Below, piece by piece: positions 1 to 6,704 of a DNA stretch of 10,407 nt; within the stretch, counting starts at the first letter, position 1; every line of letters begins with the position of its first letter. The position numbers and the translations under genes were made by a program. The notes beneath the pieces were generated by a model. That model was not told the DNA's origin. It worked only from the letters and a program-made list of their open reading frames with translations, and ran no database searches. Source of the stretch: JBFLYE01 sp040756715 [NCBI: bacterium] (lineage in GTDB: Bacteria; UBA9089; UBA9088); contig JBFLYE010000188.1 of the NCBI GenBank assembly GCA_040756715.1, positions 1-10,407 on the forward strand, in the 5' to 3' direction.

Positions 1-19
1 AAATACAAAAGTAAAAATT

Positions 20-29
20 AAGGTAAGGA
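20..29 (+). promoter_or_regulatory. Ribosome-binding site of adk
   Basis: AAGGTAAGGA ends nine bases before the ATG at 39. It supports that ATG as the translated start even though the conserved adenylate kinase body begins only about 25 codons later. The stretch from here to the ATG resembles the block before rpmJ around 1722-1745. Confidence 0.6.
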
Positions 30-38
30 TTTAATAAA

Positions 39-740
39 ATGCAGAAGAGAGAATTAAAAAATCCCGAATCCCGAGATACGAAGTATCGCAAAGCCATTTC
101 GAATTCCGAAATCCGAATTATTTTATTTGGTCCGCCGGGTGCGGGAAAGGGAACAGTGGCAAAGAGGCTGGTTGAAAGGTTTAAAATACCCCAGATTTCA
201 ACAGGCGATATGTTAAGGGATGCTGTATCCCATAAGACAGAAATGGGCCTTGCGGCAGAGGACTATATAAAAAAAGGGGAGCTTGTTCCAGATGATATAA
301 TTATTGGGATAATAAACGAGAGGATAAAAAACAAAGATTGCGAGCAGGGTTTTATTCTTGATGGATTTCCCAGGACAATAAACCAGGCAAAAACATTAGA
401 AAAAGCTGGAATAAAAATAGATAGGGTTATTAAATTGGATGTAGATTCTGAAACAATTATTAAAAGGAATACAGGAAGGAGGATATGTAAGGATTGTGGT
501 GCAATATATCATATAAAAAATCATCCTCCCAAGAAAGAGGGAATATGTGACAAGTGCCAAGGTGCCCTTTACCAGAGGGAGGATGATTGCGAGGAATATG
601 TAAGGCATAGAATAGATGTCTATCTTAAACAGACAATACCCCTTGTGGATTTCTATGAAAAAATGGGTATTTTGGCCTCTATAAATGGATGTGGAGACGA
701 AAACGAGGTTTTTGATAGGCTATTAAATGTGTTAAAATGA
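39..740 (+). CDS. adk: Adenylate kinase with zinc-type lid and unusual N-terminal extension
   Basis: Cytosolic enzyme converting ATP + AMP to 2 ADP. The P-loop GPPGAGKGT is at residues 31-39, the AMP-binding TGDMLR at 55-60, and the DGFPRT motif at 108-113. The lid carries C150, C153, C170 and C173, the four-cysteine metal-binding form, followed by QREDD. Bacterial Adk normally starts as M-R-I-I-L-F-G-P-P-G; here R-I-I-L-F-G begins at residue 26 and the first 25 residues have no family counterpart. Most of them (about residues 8-25) are encoded by a heptad repeat at 60-115. ATG 39 has a good ribosome-binding site, and no ATG, GTG or TTG lies nearer the conserved core. The stop overlaps map in an ATGA. 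The order adk-map-infA-rpmJ is the usual end of the spc operon; secY would be expected upstream but is outside the window. Confidence 0.97.
   Translation: MQKRELKNPESRDTKYRKAISNSEIRIILFGPPGAGKGTVAKRLVERFKIPQISTGDMLRDAVSHKTEMGLAAEDYIKKGELVPDDIIIGIINERIKNKDCEQGFILDGFPRTINQAKTLEKAGIKIDRVIKLDVDSETIIKRNTGRRICKDCGAIYHIKNHPPKKEGICDKCQGALYQREDDCEEYVRHRIDVYLKQTIPLVDFYEKMGILASINGCGDENEVFDRLLNVLK
60..115 (+). repeat. Heptad-phased repeat inside the 5' end of adk
   Basis: Exactly 56 bases divide into eight 7-mers. The first two are AATCCCG twice; the last three are CATTTCG, AATTCCG and AAATCCG, neighbours matching at 5-6 of 7 positions. The middle is degenerate but holds a perfect hairpin, GATAC (75-79) with GTATC (83-87). 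A second hairpin pairs ATTTCG (96-101) with CGAAAT (107-112). The array lies wholly inside the adk reading frame, between the start codon and the P-loop strand. Confidence 0.75.
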
Positions 741-1474
741 TAATACTTAAATCCAAAGAAGAGATAGAGAGGATAAAAATAGCAGGAGAAATAATCAAAA
801 ATACATTTTTGAAGCTTTCCGGGATGATAAAACCAGGGATTACCACGCTTTATTTAAATAATATAGCTCATAATTTGATAATAAAGGAGGGTGGAAGGCC
901 TGCATTCCTTGGTTATCGTGGATTCCCTTGCTCTATATGCACATCCATAAATGAGGAGGTAATCCACGGCATACCTAGCAAAAGAATCCTCAAAAATGGT
1001 GATTTATTAAAGGTAGATATTGGTGTATTTTATAAAGGGTATTGTGCAGATGCGGCAAGGACATATGCTATTGGCGATATATCCCCTTTATGTTTTAAGC
1101 TAAAAGATGTGGCATGTGAGGCATTTAAAAGGGCGATTTCTAATTGCAAAAATGGAGGTTCTACAAGGGATATATCTTATTCAATCCAAAATTATGTTGA
1201 AGGCTTTGGTTTTTCTGTTGTTCGGGATTTTGGAGGACATGGGATTGGAAAAGAGCTACACGAAGAGCCAGAGATTTTAAATTATGTATCCAAAGATAAT
1301 ATTCGCCTTAAAGAGGGAATGGTATTTTGCATAGAGCCAATGGTAAATGAGGGAAAGAGCGAGGTTTTTATACATTCCAATAAATGGACAGTGATCACAA
1401 AGGATAGAAAGCTATCAAGCCATTTTGAGGAGACGGTTGCCATTACAAACAATGGCGCCCTTATATTAACATGA
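737..1474 (+). CDS. map: Type I methionine aminopeptidase
   Basis: Removes the initiator methionine from nascent proteins in the cytosol. At 245 residues it has the length of the short type Ia enzyme without an N-terminal extension. The pita-bread metal ligands are in place: D94 (VDIGVF), D105 (CADAART), H168 (GGHGIG), E200 (FCIEPM) and E231 (HFEETVA). H77 in EEVIHGIP matches the substrate-contacting histidine. The start overlaps the adk stop as ATGA, and the stop overlaps infA in the same way, so translation is probably coupled across all three. No separate ribosome-binding site is evident. Confidence 0.97.
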   Translation: MIILKSKEEIERIKIAGEIIKNTFLKLSGMIKPGITTLYLNNIAHNLIIKEGGRPAFLGYRGFPCSICTSINEEVIHGIPSKRILKNGDLLKVDIGVFYKGYCADAARTYAIGDISPLCFKLKDVACEAFKRAISNCKNGGSTRDISYSIQNYVEGFGFSVVRDFGGHGIGKELHEEPEILNYVSKDNIRLKEGMVFCIEPMVNEGKSEVFIHSNKWTVITKDRKLSSHFEETVAITNNGALILT

Positions 1475-1686
1475 AAAAAGAGGAGAAGGTAATTGTAAAG
1501 GGAAAGGTTTTGGAGGTTCTTCCCAATGCAATGTTTAAGGTCAAGGTCTCTGAAAAGCATATTGTTTTAGCGCATGTCTCTGGAAAAATGAGGATGCATT
1601 ATATAAAAATTCTTCCCGGTGATGAGGTTAATGTTGAAATCTCTCCCTATGACCTTACAAGGGGGAGGGTGATATATCGGGAATAA
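1471..1686 (+). CDS. infA: Translation initiation factor IF-1
   Basis: S1/OB-fold factor that binds the A site of the 30S subunit during initiation. The 71 residues match the family's usual length. Diagnostic segments are [15 protein letters not shown] near residue 10, [19 protein letters not shown] near 35-53, and [13 protein letters not shown] at the end. The ATG overlaps the map stop by four bases and has no good ribosome-binding site, so it likely depends on coupling to map. The following gap holds a heptad repeat and then rpmJ. Confidence 0.97.
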   Translation: MKKEEKVIVKGKVLEVLPNAMFKVKVSEKHIVLAHVSGKMRMHYIKILPGDEVNVEISPYDLTRGRVIYRE

Positions 1687-1719
1687 AAAATGCAAAATGC
1701 AAAACTTAAAACGCAAAAC
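1685..1719 (+). repeat. GCAAAAT-type heptad repeat between infA and rpmJ
   Basis: Five contiguous 7-mers share an AAAA core: AAAAAAT, GCAAAAT, GCAAAAC, then TTAAAAC and GCAAAAC. One further GCAAAAT lies at 1743-1749, after a 23-base spacer containing an initiation-like block. AT-rich composition weakens the case for the poorer copies, but the GCAAAA copies keep strict 7-base spacing. Confidence 0.6.
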
Positions 1720-1740
1720 TGTGGTAAAGATTTTATAAAA

Positions 1741-1752
1741 ATGCAAAATTGA
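1741..1752 (+). other. Possible three-codon upstream ORF (M-Q-N-stop) before rpmJ
   Basis: ATG CAA AAT TGA follows TGTGGTAAAGATTTTATAAAA, which resembles the adk and rpmJ initiation regions. Its stop overlaps the first bases of the rpmJ ribosome-binding site GAGGTGG. Whether it is translated cannot be told from sequence; it may be a by-product of a duplicated leader block. Confidence 0.25.
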
Positions 1753-1757
1753 GGTGG
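1751..1757 (+). promoter_or_regulatory. Ribosome-binding site of rpmJ
   Basis: GAGGTGG lies ten bases before the ATG at 1768 and fixes the start of this very short gene. Confidence 0.75.
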
Positions 1758-1767
1758 AAATTTAATA

Positions 1768-1881
1768 ATGAAAGTGGGAAGTTCGGTAAAGAAGATTTGC
1801 GAAAAGTGCAAGATTATAAAGAGAAAGGGAAGGGTAAGGGTGATTTGCCCAAATCCCAAGCATAAACAAAGACAGGGTTAA
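1768..1881 (+). CDS. rpmJ: 50S ribosomal protein L36 (bL36)
   Basis: A 37-residue zinc-ribbon protein of the large ribosomal subunit. The sequence starts [15 protein letters not shown] and ends [11 protein letters not shown], the classic bL36 signature. It keeps the full metal-binding set C11, C14, C27 and H32, so it is the zinc-bound (C+) form. Its length equals the usual 37-38 residues. It is too short for many gene callers. Its place after infA is the standard bacterial arrangement, but rpsM, rpsK, rpsD and rpoA do not follow. The stop TAA shares its last base with the ATG of the DUF3307 gene. Confidence 0.96.
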   Translation: MKVGSSVKKICEKCKIIKRKGRVRVICPNPKHKQRQG

Positions 1882-2216
1882 TGGCTGACCTAATATTGCG
1901 GGCGTTCCTTGCTCACATTGTCTCTGATGTTTTGCTTCAACCTGATATTCTTTCAAAAAAGAAGAGAAACGCAGGGAAATGGCTTATTGCCCATGGAATT
2001 ATTACCCTTATAGCCTTACTTTTCTTTGGTTGGGCTGTATCCCCTTATTTAAAATGGGCTTTGTTTTCCATTCTTACCTCCATTTCCCATTATTTTGTTG
2101 ATTTCTTTAGGATTAAAAGGGGTAAAAAGGGGATACTTATAAGCATATTAGACCAGACATTACATTTTGGCTTCATAGGTTTATTTCTCTTTCTCTTCTT
2201 TAAGTTACTACCTTAA
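1881..2216 (+). CDS. Small DUF3307-like integral membrane protein
   Basis: A 111-residue hydrophobic protein with about three predicted membrane segments (roughly residues 33-50, 55-72 and 94-110). It carries the pattern I associate with DUF3307: an N-terminal H-x3-D-x3-QPD run (H12, D16, Q20-D22), a histidine at 38, SHYFVDFFR at 69-77, and DQ-x2-H at 91-95. The conserved polar and histidine residues near the membrane faces suggest a catalytic or metal role, but the family's function is unknown to me. The start overlaps the rpmJ stop (TAATG), so it is probably translated with the ribosomal-protein genes. No partner gene in the window explains it. Confidence 0.8.
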   Translation: MADLILRAFLAHIVSDVLLQPDILSKKKRNAGKWLIAHGIITLIALLFFGWAVSPYLKWALFSILTSISHYFVDFFRIKRGKKGILISILDQTLHFGFIGLFLFLFFKLLP

Positions 2217-2248
2217 TGAATTTTTTAAGTTTTAAAAGCTTTATTTGC

Positions 2249-2277
2249 TTGACTTTTTAGGCATATTTTTGTAGAAT
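2249..2277 (+). promoter_or_regulatory. Sigma70-type promoter of the BON-pilBTC unit
   Basis: TTGACT (2249-2254) and TAGAAT (2272-2277) are 17 bases apart, close to the housekeeping consensus. The expected start point, about 2284, is almost at the ATG at 2286, so the first transcript would be leaderless or begin at a later codon. A second TATAAT at 2282-2287 has no matching -35 at standard spacing. Confidence 0.65.
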
Positions 2278-2285
2278 GTTATATA

Positions 2286-2564
2286 ATGATAGAGGATTGG
2301 CAAATAAATGTGGAAGTAAGAGCAGCTCTTGTAAAAAGATTTGTGGATACAAAAACCGTCAATGTCTCAACAAGTAATGGTTGTGTTCTTATAAAGGGTG
2401 AACTAGGTTTTGTTGGACAAAATGTGGAAGAGGAGCATATCCCTTCTATCCTTTCAAAGATTGAAGAGGATATAAAATATATAAAAGGGGTAAAAGACCT
2501 TAAGATAAATTTTAAAGACTGGATAAAAGTAAATCAAAGATGGATAAACCTCAAGGAACTTTAA
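2286..2564 (+). CDS. Small BON-domain-like protein
   Basis: A 92-residue protein without signal peptide or membrane segment, so probably cytoplasmic. Residues 11-40 (VRAALVKRF, then VNVSTSNGCVLIKGEL) and 68-79 (GVKDLKINFKDW) have the strand-turn-strand rhythm of the BON fold: an NG turn, a VxLxGEL strand, and a GV-x-x-L second half. BON domains usually bind membranes or ligands, but this copy is divergent and the assignment is moderate. Its last 25 bases overlap pilB in another frame, tying its translation to the pilus motor and suggesting a pilus-related role by context only. ATG 2286 would be leaderless from the promoter just upstream. GTG 2310 (residue 9), preceded by AGAGGA, is an alternative start that keeps the whole domain. 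Confidence 0.6.
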   Translation: MIEDWQINVEVRAALVKRFVDTKTVNVSTSNGCVLIKGELGFVGQNVEEEHIPSILSKIEEDIKYIKGVKDLKINFKDWIKVNQRWINLKEL

Positions 2565-4246
2565 AGGGAAAGCATTTAATTGGAAATATGCTTGTTGAGG
2601 CAAGGCTTCTTACAAAAGAGGGGCTTGAAAGGGCAATATTAGAACAAAAAAAGACAGCTGAACAATTTTCAAGGGTATTGATAAGATTAGGCTTGATAGA
2701 GGAAGAAGCCCTGGTTGCATTTTTGGGAAGCAAGTTTAATATCCCTTATATTGACCTTTCAAAAGCACCTATCGATATCCTTGCTGTTTCCCTTATCCGC
2801 TATGAAACAGCAAAGAAATACCTTCTTTTTCCATTTGCCAAGGAGGATTCTGTTTTAAAGATTGCGATGGTTGATCCCTTAAATGCCACTGTAATAAATG
2901 AGGTTGTTGTAGAGACAGGCTATCAGATAAAACCACATATTGCCTCAGACACAGGGATAAGAAATGCGATTAAGGAGTATTATGAAGCAGGGTTATTAGA
3001 TGAAAAGAAGCAAGATACAAAAAAGAAGATTGAGGTCAAGGTTGTCTCTGATGAGATGAATATAGATAAAATTATGCGTCAAGGCTCTGAGGCACCTTTA
3101 ATAAACCTGGTTAACCATCTATTAACCGAGGCGGTTAAAGCAAAGGCATCTGATATCCATATCGAACCATATGAGCATTCTTTAAGGATAAGATATAGAA
3201 TAGACGGTATTCTCTATGAGGTTGCCTCTCCACCAAAAGAGCTTCTTCATCCCCTTATCTCAAGGGTAAAGATTATGTCAGAAATGGATATTTCAGAAAG
3301 AAGGCTTCCTCAGGATGGAAGGGCAAAGCTTAGGATTGAAGGAAGGGAGGTAGATTTCAGGGTTTCAACCATTCCCACAAACTTTGGCGAGAAATCCGTG
3401 ATAAGAATCTTGGATTCATCTGCTTTATGCGTTGACCTTACTTCCCTTGGTTTTGAACCAGATGCCCTGAGTATATTTGAAAAGAACATAAATGTTCCCC
3501 ATGGAATGATTCTGGTTACAGGTCCAACCGGAAGTGGGAAGACAACAACCCTTTACTCTGCCTTAAGAAGCATAAATACACCCGATAAGAATATTGTTAC
3601 AATAGAGGACCCCGTTGAATTTGTCCTTGCTGGCGTTAATCAGGTTCAGGCAAAGCCCGATATTGGATTTGATTTTGCATCAGGTTTAAGGTCATTTATG
3701 AGGCAGGACCCCGATATTATTCTGGTTGGTGAAATAAGAGACAGGGAGACAGCAGAGGTTGCCATAAATGCTGCCTTAACCGGTCATCTGGTTTTTTCAA
3801 CCCTTCATACAAATGACGCAGCGGGTGCGGTAACACGGCTTGTTAATATGGGGGTTGAGCCATTTTTAATAGCTTCAACAGTAGTTATGGTGGTTGCCCA
3901 GAGGCTGGTTAGAAAGCTTTGTGATTGTAAGGTTGCTTATGAAGTTCCGGGAGAAAGCCTAAGAAGTATGGGAATAGATGTCTGGGAAAATGTGGTTACA
4001 TTATACAAGCCTAATGGATGCGAAAAATGCGTGAATATTGGTTATAAAGGAAGGTCTGGTGTATATGAGATCCTTGTGGCAAATGAGCAGATTAAGGAAC
4101 TAATTCTCCATAGAGAATCATCCCATGTTATCTATAAAGCTGCGGTTGATAGCGGGATGATCACATTAAGGGAAGCAGCGGTAAGAAAGGTTCTCTCTGG
4201 AGCTACATCCATTGATGAGATGATGAGGATAACCTCGGAAGCGTAA
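2540..4246 (+). CDS. pilB: Type IV pilus extension ATPase PilB (GspE family)
   Basis: Cytoplasmic hexameric motor ATPase that powers pilus assembly, or secretion if this were a type II system. Residues 10-150 are an MshEN/GspE N-terminal domain (GNMLVEARLLT; IPYIDL). The ATPase core holds Walker A GPTGSGKT at 328-335, the Asp box EDPVE at 356-360, Walker B ILVGEIRD at 394-401, and the His box TLHTND near 421-426. The cysteine pair C494/C497 (GCEKC) is normal, but its partner is C461-D-C463, a CxC where CxxC is usual. The 568-residue length is normal. The gene starts inside the BON-like gene and is followed by pilT and pilC; the pilT neighbour favours a type IV pilus over type II secretion. 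Confidence 0.93.
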   Translation: MDKPQGTLKGKHLIGNMLVEARLLTKEGLERAILEQKKTAEQFSRVLIRLGLIEEEALVAFLGSKFNIPYIDLSKAPIDILAVSLIRYETAKKYLLFPFAKEDSVLKIAMVDPLNATVINEVVVETGYQIKPHIASDTGIRNAIKEYYEAGLLDEKKQDTKKKIEVKVVSDEMNIDKIMRQGSEAPLINLVNHLLTEAVKAKASDIHIEPYEHSLRIRYRIDGILYEVASPPKELLHPLISRVKIMSEMDISERRLPQDGRAKLRIEGREVDFRVSTIPTNFGEKSVIRILDSSALCVDLTSLGFEPDALSIFEKNINVPHGMILVTGPTGSGKTTTLYSALRSINTPDKNIVTIEDPVEFVLAGVNQVQAKPDIGFDFASGLRSFMRQDPDIILVGEIRDRETAEVAINAALTGHLVFSTLHTNDAAGAVTRLVNMGVEPFLIASTVVMVVAQRLVRKLCDCKVAYEVPGESLRSMGIDVWENVVTLYKPNGCEKCVNIGYKGRSGVYEILVANEQIKELILHRESSHVIYKAAVDSGMITLREAAVRKVLSGATSIDEMMRITSEA

Positions 4247-4259
4247 TGATTTTTAAATG

Positions 4260-4276
4260 TTGAATTTAGAATTCAA
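4260..4276 (+). repeat. Small inverted repeat and heptad-like words between pilB and pilT
   Basis: TTGAATT (4260-4266), a TAG loop and AATTCAA (4270-4276) form a perfect 7-bp stem. Read from 4262 the stretch also divides into GAATTTA, GAATTCA and AAATTTC. Both stem and heptads are AT-rich and could be chance, but they fit the pattern of the other gaps. No T-run follows, so it does not look like a terminator. Confidence 0.4.
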
Positions 4277-4291
4277 AATTTCTTAAGTAAG

Positions 4292-5395
4292 ATGCTTACA
4301 ATGGAGTTTTTGGTGCATGAGATGGTTGAAAAGGGAGCCTCTGACATCCATCTTGTGATTGGCACACCACCACAACTCAGGATTGATGGTATAATGATGC
4401 CGATTGAGGGAATGGAGCGTCTTATGCCAGATGCCTGCCAGCAGCTTATCTACTCTGTCCTTACCGATGAGCAAAAAAGGAGGTTTGAGGAAGAGAATGA
4501 ACTTGATATATCCTTTGGTGTCAAAGATGTGGGAAGGATAAGGATGAATGTCTTTAGACAAAGGGGAACAATCGGAGCAGCCTTAAGGGGAATTCCTAAC
4601 GAAATTCCAAACTTTGATCAGCTTGGCCTTCCTTCTGTGGTAAAAAAGATTGCCGAAATTCCCGTTGGCCTTGTCCTTGTTACCGGTCCAACCGGAACAG
4701 GAAAGTCAACCACCTTGGCCTCAATGATTGATTATCTAAACACAAACAAAAAAGCACATATCATTACGGTTGAAGACCCAATTGAATTTCTCCATAGACA
4801 TAAAAATTGTATTGTTGTTCAAAGAGAGGTGGGAGCTGATACAAAGTCATTTGCCGCTGCTCTAAAGCATATGTTAAGGCAAGACCCTGATATAATTCTT
4901 GTAGGTGAGATGAGAGACTTAGAAACAATCTCTGCTGCACTAACCATAGCAGAAACAGGCCACCTTGTCTTTGCAACCCTCCATACACCCGATGCCATTC
5001 AATCGGTAAATAGAATTATTGATGTCTATCCTGCCCATCAACAACAACAGATAAGGGCACAGCTTTCTTTTGTTCTAAAGGCAACCATATCACAAGCCCT
5101 TATTCCCCATGCCAGTGGAAAGGGTAGGGTTGTTTGCTGTGAGATTCTTATTTCAACCCCGGCGATTGCAAATTTAATTAGGGATGGAAAGATTCATCAA
5201 GCATATACCATTATGCAGGCAGGAAAGCAATTTGGTATGCAGACAATGAATTCAGGCTTGACCGATTTATATAGAAGGGGAATGATTACTTATGAAAATG
5301 CAATGATTCATTCTCAAGACCCAGAAGGTCTTAAGAAGATGCTCACAGGAGGAGCAACACAAGCACAGACAATGCTTAAGGCAGGAGGATACTAA
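4292..5395 (+). CDS. pilT: Type IV pilus retraction ATPase PilT
   Basis: Hexameric cytoplasmic ATPase that depolymerises the pilus and drives twitching. The start region has the PilT hallmark GASDIHL (residues 15-21) with the PPQLRIDG strand. Walker A GPTGTGKS is at 132-139, the Asp box EDPIE at 161-165, Walker B ILVGEMRD at 202-209, and the His box TLHTPDA at 229-235. A C-terminal AIANLIRDGK (291-300) corresponds to the PilT-specific AIRNLIREGK, with Ala replacing the conserved Arg. The length of 367 residues is ordinary. ATG 4292 is used; the ATG three codons later is equally possible, and neither has a strong ribosome-binding site. Confidence 0.94.
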   Translation: MLTMEFLVHEMVEKGASDIHLVIGTPPQLRIDGIMMPIEGMERLMPDACQQLIYSVLTDEQKRRFEEENELDISFGVKDVGRIRMNVFRQRGTIGAALRGIPNEIPNFDQLGLPSVVKKIAEIPVGLVLVTGPTGTGKSTTLASMIDYLNTNKKAHIITVEDPIEFLHRHKNCIVVQREVGADTKSFAAALKHMLRQDPDIILVGEMRDLETISAALTIAETGHLVFATLHTPDAIQSVNRIIDVYPAHQQQQIRAQLSFVLKATISQALIPHASGKGRVVCCEILISTPAIANLIRDGKIHQAYTIMQAGKQFGMQTMNSGLTDLYRRGMITYENAMIHSQDPEGLKKMLTGGATQAQTMLKAGGY

Positions 5396-5398
5396 AGT

Positions 5399-5470
5399 GC
5401 ACCAGAACACCAGTCACCAGTCATAGCGGTATATTTTTTACTGGTGTCCTGGTGCTTTAGTGCTCTGGTG
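5399..5470 (+). repeat. CACCAG / CTGGTG inverted array filling the pilT-pilC gap
   Basis: Three CACCAG words begin at 5400, 5408 and 5415, and three complementary CTGGTG words begin at 5441, 5449 and 5465. The arms 5399-5414 and 5440-5455 pair over 16 positions with one mismatch, giving a strong hairpin with a 25-base loop. Spacing between words is 7 or 8 bases, or 16. No T-run follows, so intrinsic termination is unlikely; it could act as an mRNA processing or attenuation element. Confidence 0.85.
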
Positions 5471-5471
5471 A
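5467..5471 (+). promoter_or_regulatory. Ribosome-binding site of pilC, formed by the repeat
   Basis: GGTGA lies nine bases before the pilC ATG and matches the GGTGA part of the AAGGAGGTGATC complement of the 16S rRNA 3' end. It is part of the last CTGGTG word of the inverted array, so the repeat seems to provide the initiation site. Pairing with an upstream CACCAG word could hide it. Confidence 0.5.
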
Positions 5472-5480
5472 CTATTTATT

Positions 5481-6704
5481 ATGGCGGTATTTAATTATAA
5501 GGCAAAGGATGCAAGGGGCGCTCCTGTCTCGGGAAAGATAGAGGCGGCTAATCTAAAAGAGGCATTAGCCAAGCTTAGAGGCCAAGGCTTAAGGGTTTTA
5601 TCAACCGAGCAACAAAAAGGGGGTCTTGCTATTGAAGGTCTACTTGGTAAGATAAATATCTTAGCCAGGCCTGGTCTGGGAGATAAAGTTATCTTTTCTC
5701 GCCAGCTTTCAACCCTTATAAATGCAGGTATCCCGGTTGTTCAATGTTTAAATATCCTTATTGAACAGGTAAAAAAGAAATCCTTCCAGAAGATATTAAC
5801 AGATGTCCGAAGGGATATTGAGGGTGGTGAATTTATTTCATCTGCTTTGGCAAAGCATCCATCCTGCTTTGATCGACTCTATGTAAGTATGGTCAAATCA
5901 GGTGAGATAGGTGGTGTTTTGGATGAGGTTTTGGAAAGAATTGCCGCATACCTTGAGAACATTGCCGAGCTAAGGAGAAAGGTTATCGGTGCAATGGTAT
6001 ATCCTGCAATGATACTCTTGGTTGCCATTGCTGTTGTCGCATTCCTTCTTGTATTTGTTATCCCAAAATTTAAGGAGGTATTTGAGGTATTTGGGGAAAA
6101 GCTTCCCAAGCCAACCCAGATATTGATAAAAATCTCTGACTTTCTTGTTCATTGGGTATGGCTTGTTTTCCTTATAATATTTGTTATTGTGGTTATATTT
6201 AATATAGCGATTAACCGATCAGCTAAAATAAGGCTACAATGGCATCGTATTATCCTTAAAATTCCTTTATTCGGTGACTTGTTTAGAAAGATAGCCATCG
6301 CCAGATTTACGCGCACTTTGGGAACTCTGGTAAGATCCGGTGTTCCAATCCTTGAGGCATTGGATATTGTTGCCCAAACATCTGGAAATAGGGTGGTTGA
6401 GCTTGCTATCCTTGATGCAAGGAATGCTATCAAGGAGGGAGAGAGAATTTCAGATCCCTTAAAGAGATCCGGCGTATTTCCTCCTATGGTGATTCAGATG
6501 ATCTCAGTAGGAGAGGAAACCGGTGCTTTGGATGCAATGCTATTTAAGGCAGCAGATTACTATGATCGGGAGGTTGATGCTACAGTGGCTGCTTTATCCT
6601 CTATTCTTGAACCAATGATGATTGTTATCCTTGGAGTAGTTGTTGGATTTATTGTTGTTTGTATGTATCTTCCCATATTTAGCCTTCCTGGGATGATAAA
6701 ATGA
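5481..6704 (+). CDS. pilC: Type IV pilus inner-membrane platform protein PilC (GspF family)
   Basis: Polytopic platform protein on which the PilB and PilT motors act during pilus extension and retraction. The 407-residue length is normal. The start MAVFNYKAKDARG is typical of the family. There are two T2SSF domains, about residues 68-195 (FSRQLSTLINAGIPV) and 270-400 (ARFTRTLGTLVRSGVPILEAL). Membrane segments lie near 171-195, 221-243 and 377-398. The motifs SGEIGGVLDEVL (140-151) and VGEETGALDAML (343-354) mark the paired repeats. It follows pilT after the inverted array. No pilin, prepilin peptidase or pilMNOPQ gene occurs in the window, so the rest of the machine must be elsewhere. Confidence 0.94.
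   Translation: MAVFNYKAKDARGAPVSGKIEAANLKEALAKLRGQGLRVLSTEQQKGGLAIEGLLGKINILARPGLGDKVIFSRQLSTLINAGIPVVQCLNILIEQVKKKSFQKILTDVRRDIEGGEFISSALAKHPSCFDRLYVSMVKSGEIGGVLDEVLERIAAYLENIAELRRKVIGAMVYPAMILLVAIAVVAFLLVFVIPKFKEVFEVFGEKLPKPTQILIKISDFLVHWVWLVFLIIFVIVVIFNIAINRSAKIRLQWHRIILKIPLFGDLFRKIAIARFTRTLGTLVRSGVPILEALDIVAQTSGNRVVELAILDARNAIKEGERISDPLKRSGVFPPMVIQMISVGEETGALDAMLFKAADYYDREVDATVAALSSILEPMMIVILGVVVGFIVVCMYLPIFSLPGMIK

Noticed and set aside
1-21. Heptads AAATACA, AAAGTAA, AAATTAA at the window start
   Set aside because: They keep a 7-base register but are nearly all A/T, so chance similarity is too likely to list them as a repeat.
117-140. Internal non-canonical ATT start for adk at the conserved core
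   Set aside because: No ATG, GTG or TTG and no ribosome-binding site stands there, whereas ATG 39 has a well-spaced one.
2217-2248. Terminator after the DUF3307 gene
   Set aside because: Only weak AT-rich pairing such as AAGC with GCTT is present, without a stable GC stem.
5399-5455. Intrinsic terminator between pilT and pilC
   Set aside because: The stem is strong, but the bases after it (TTTAGTGCTCTGG) lack the continuous T-run of an intrinsic terminator.
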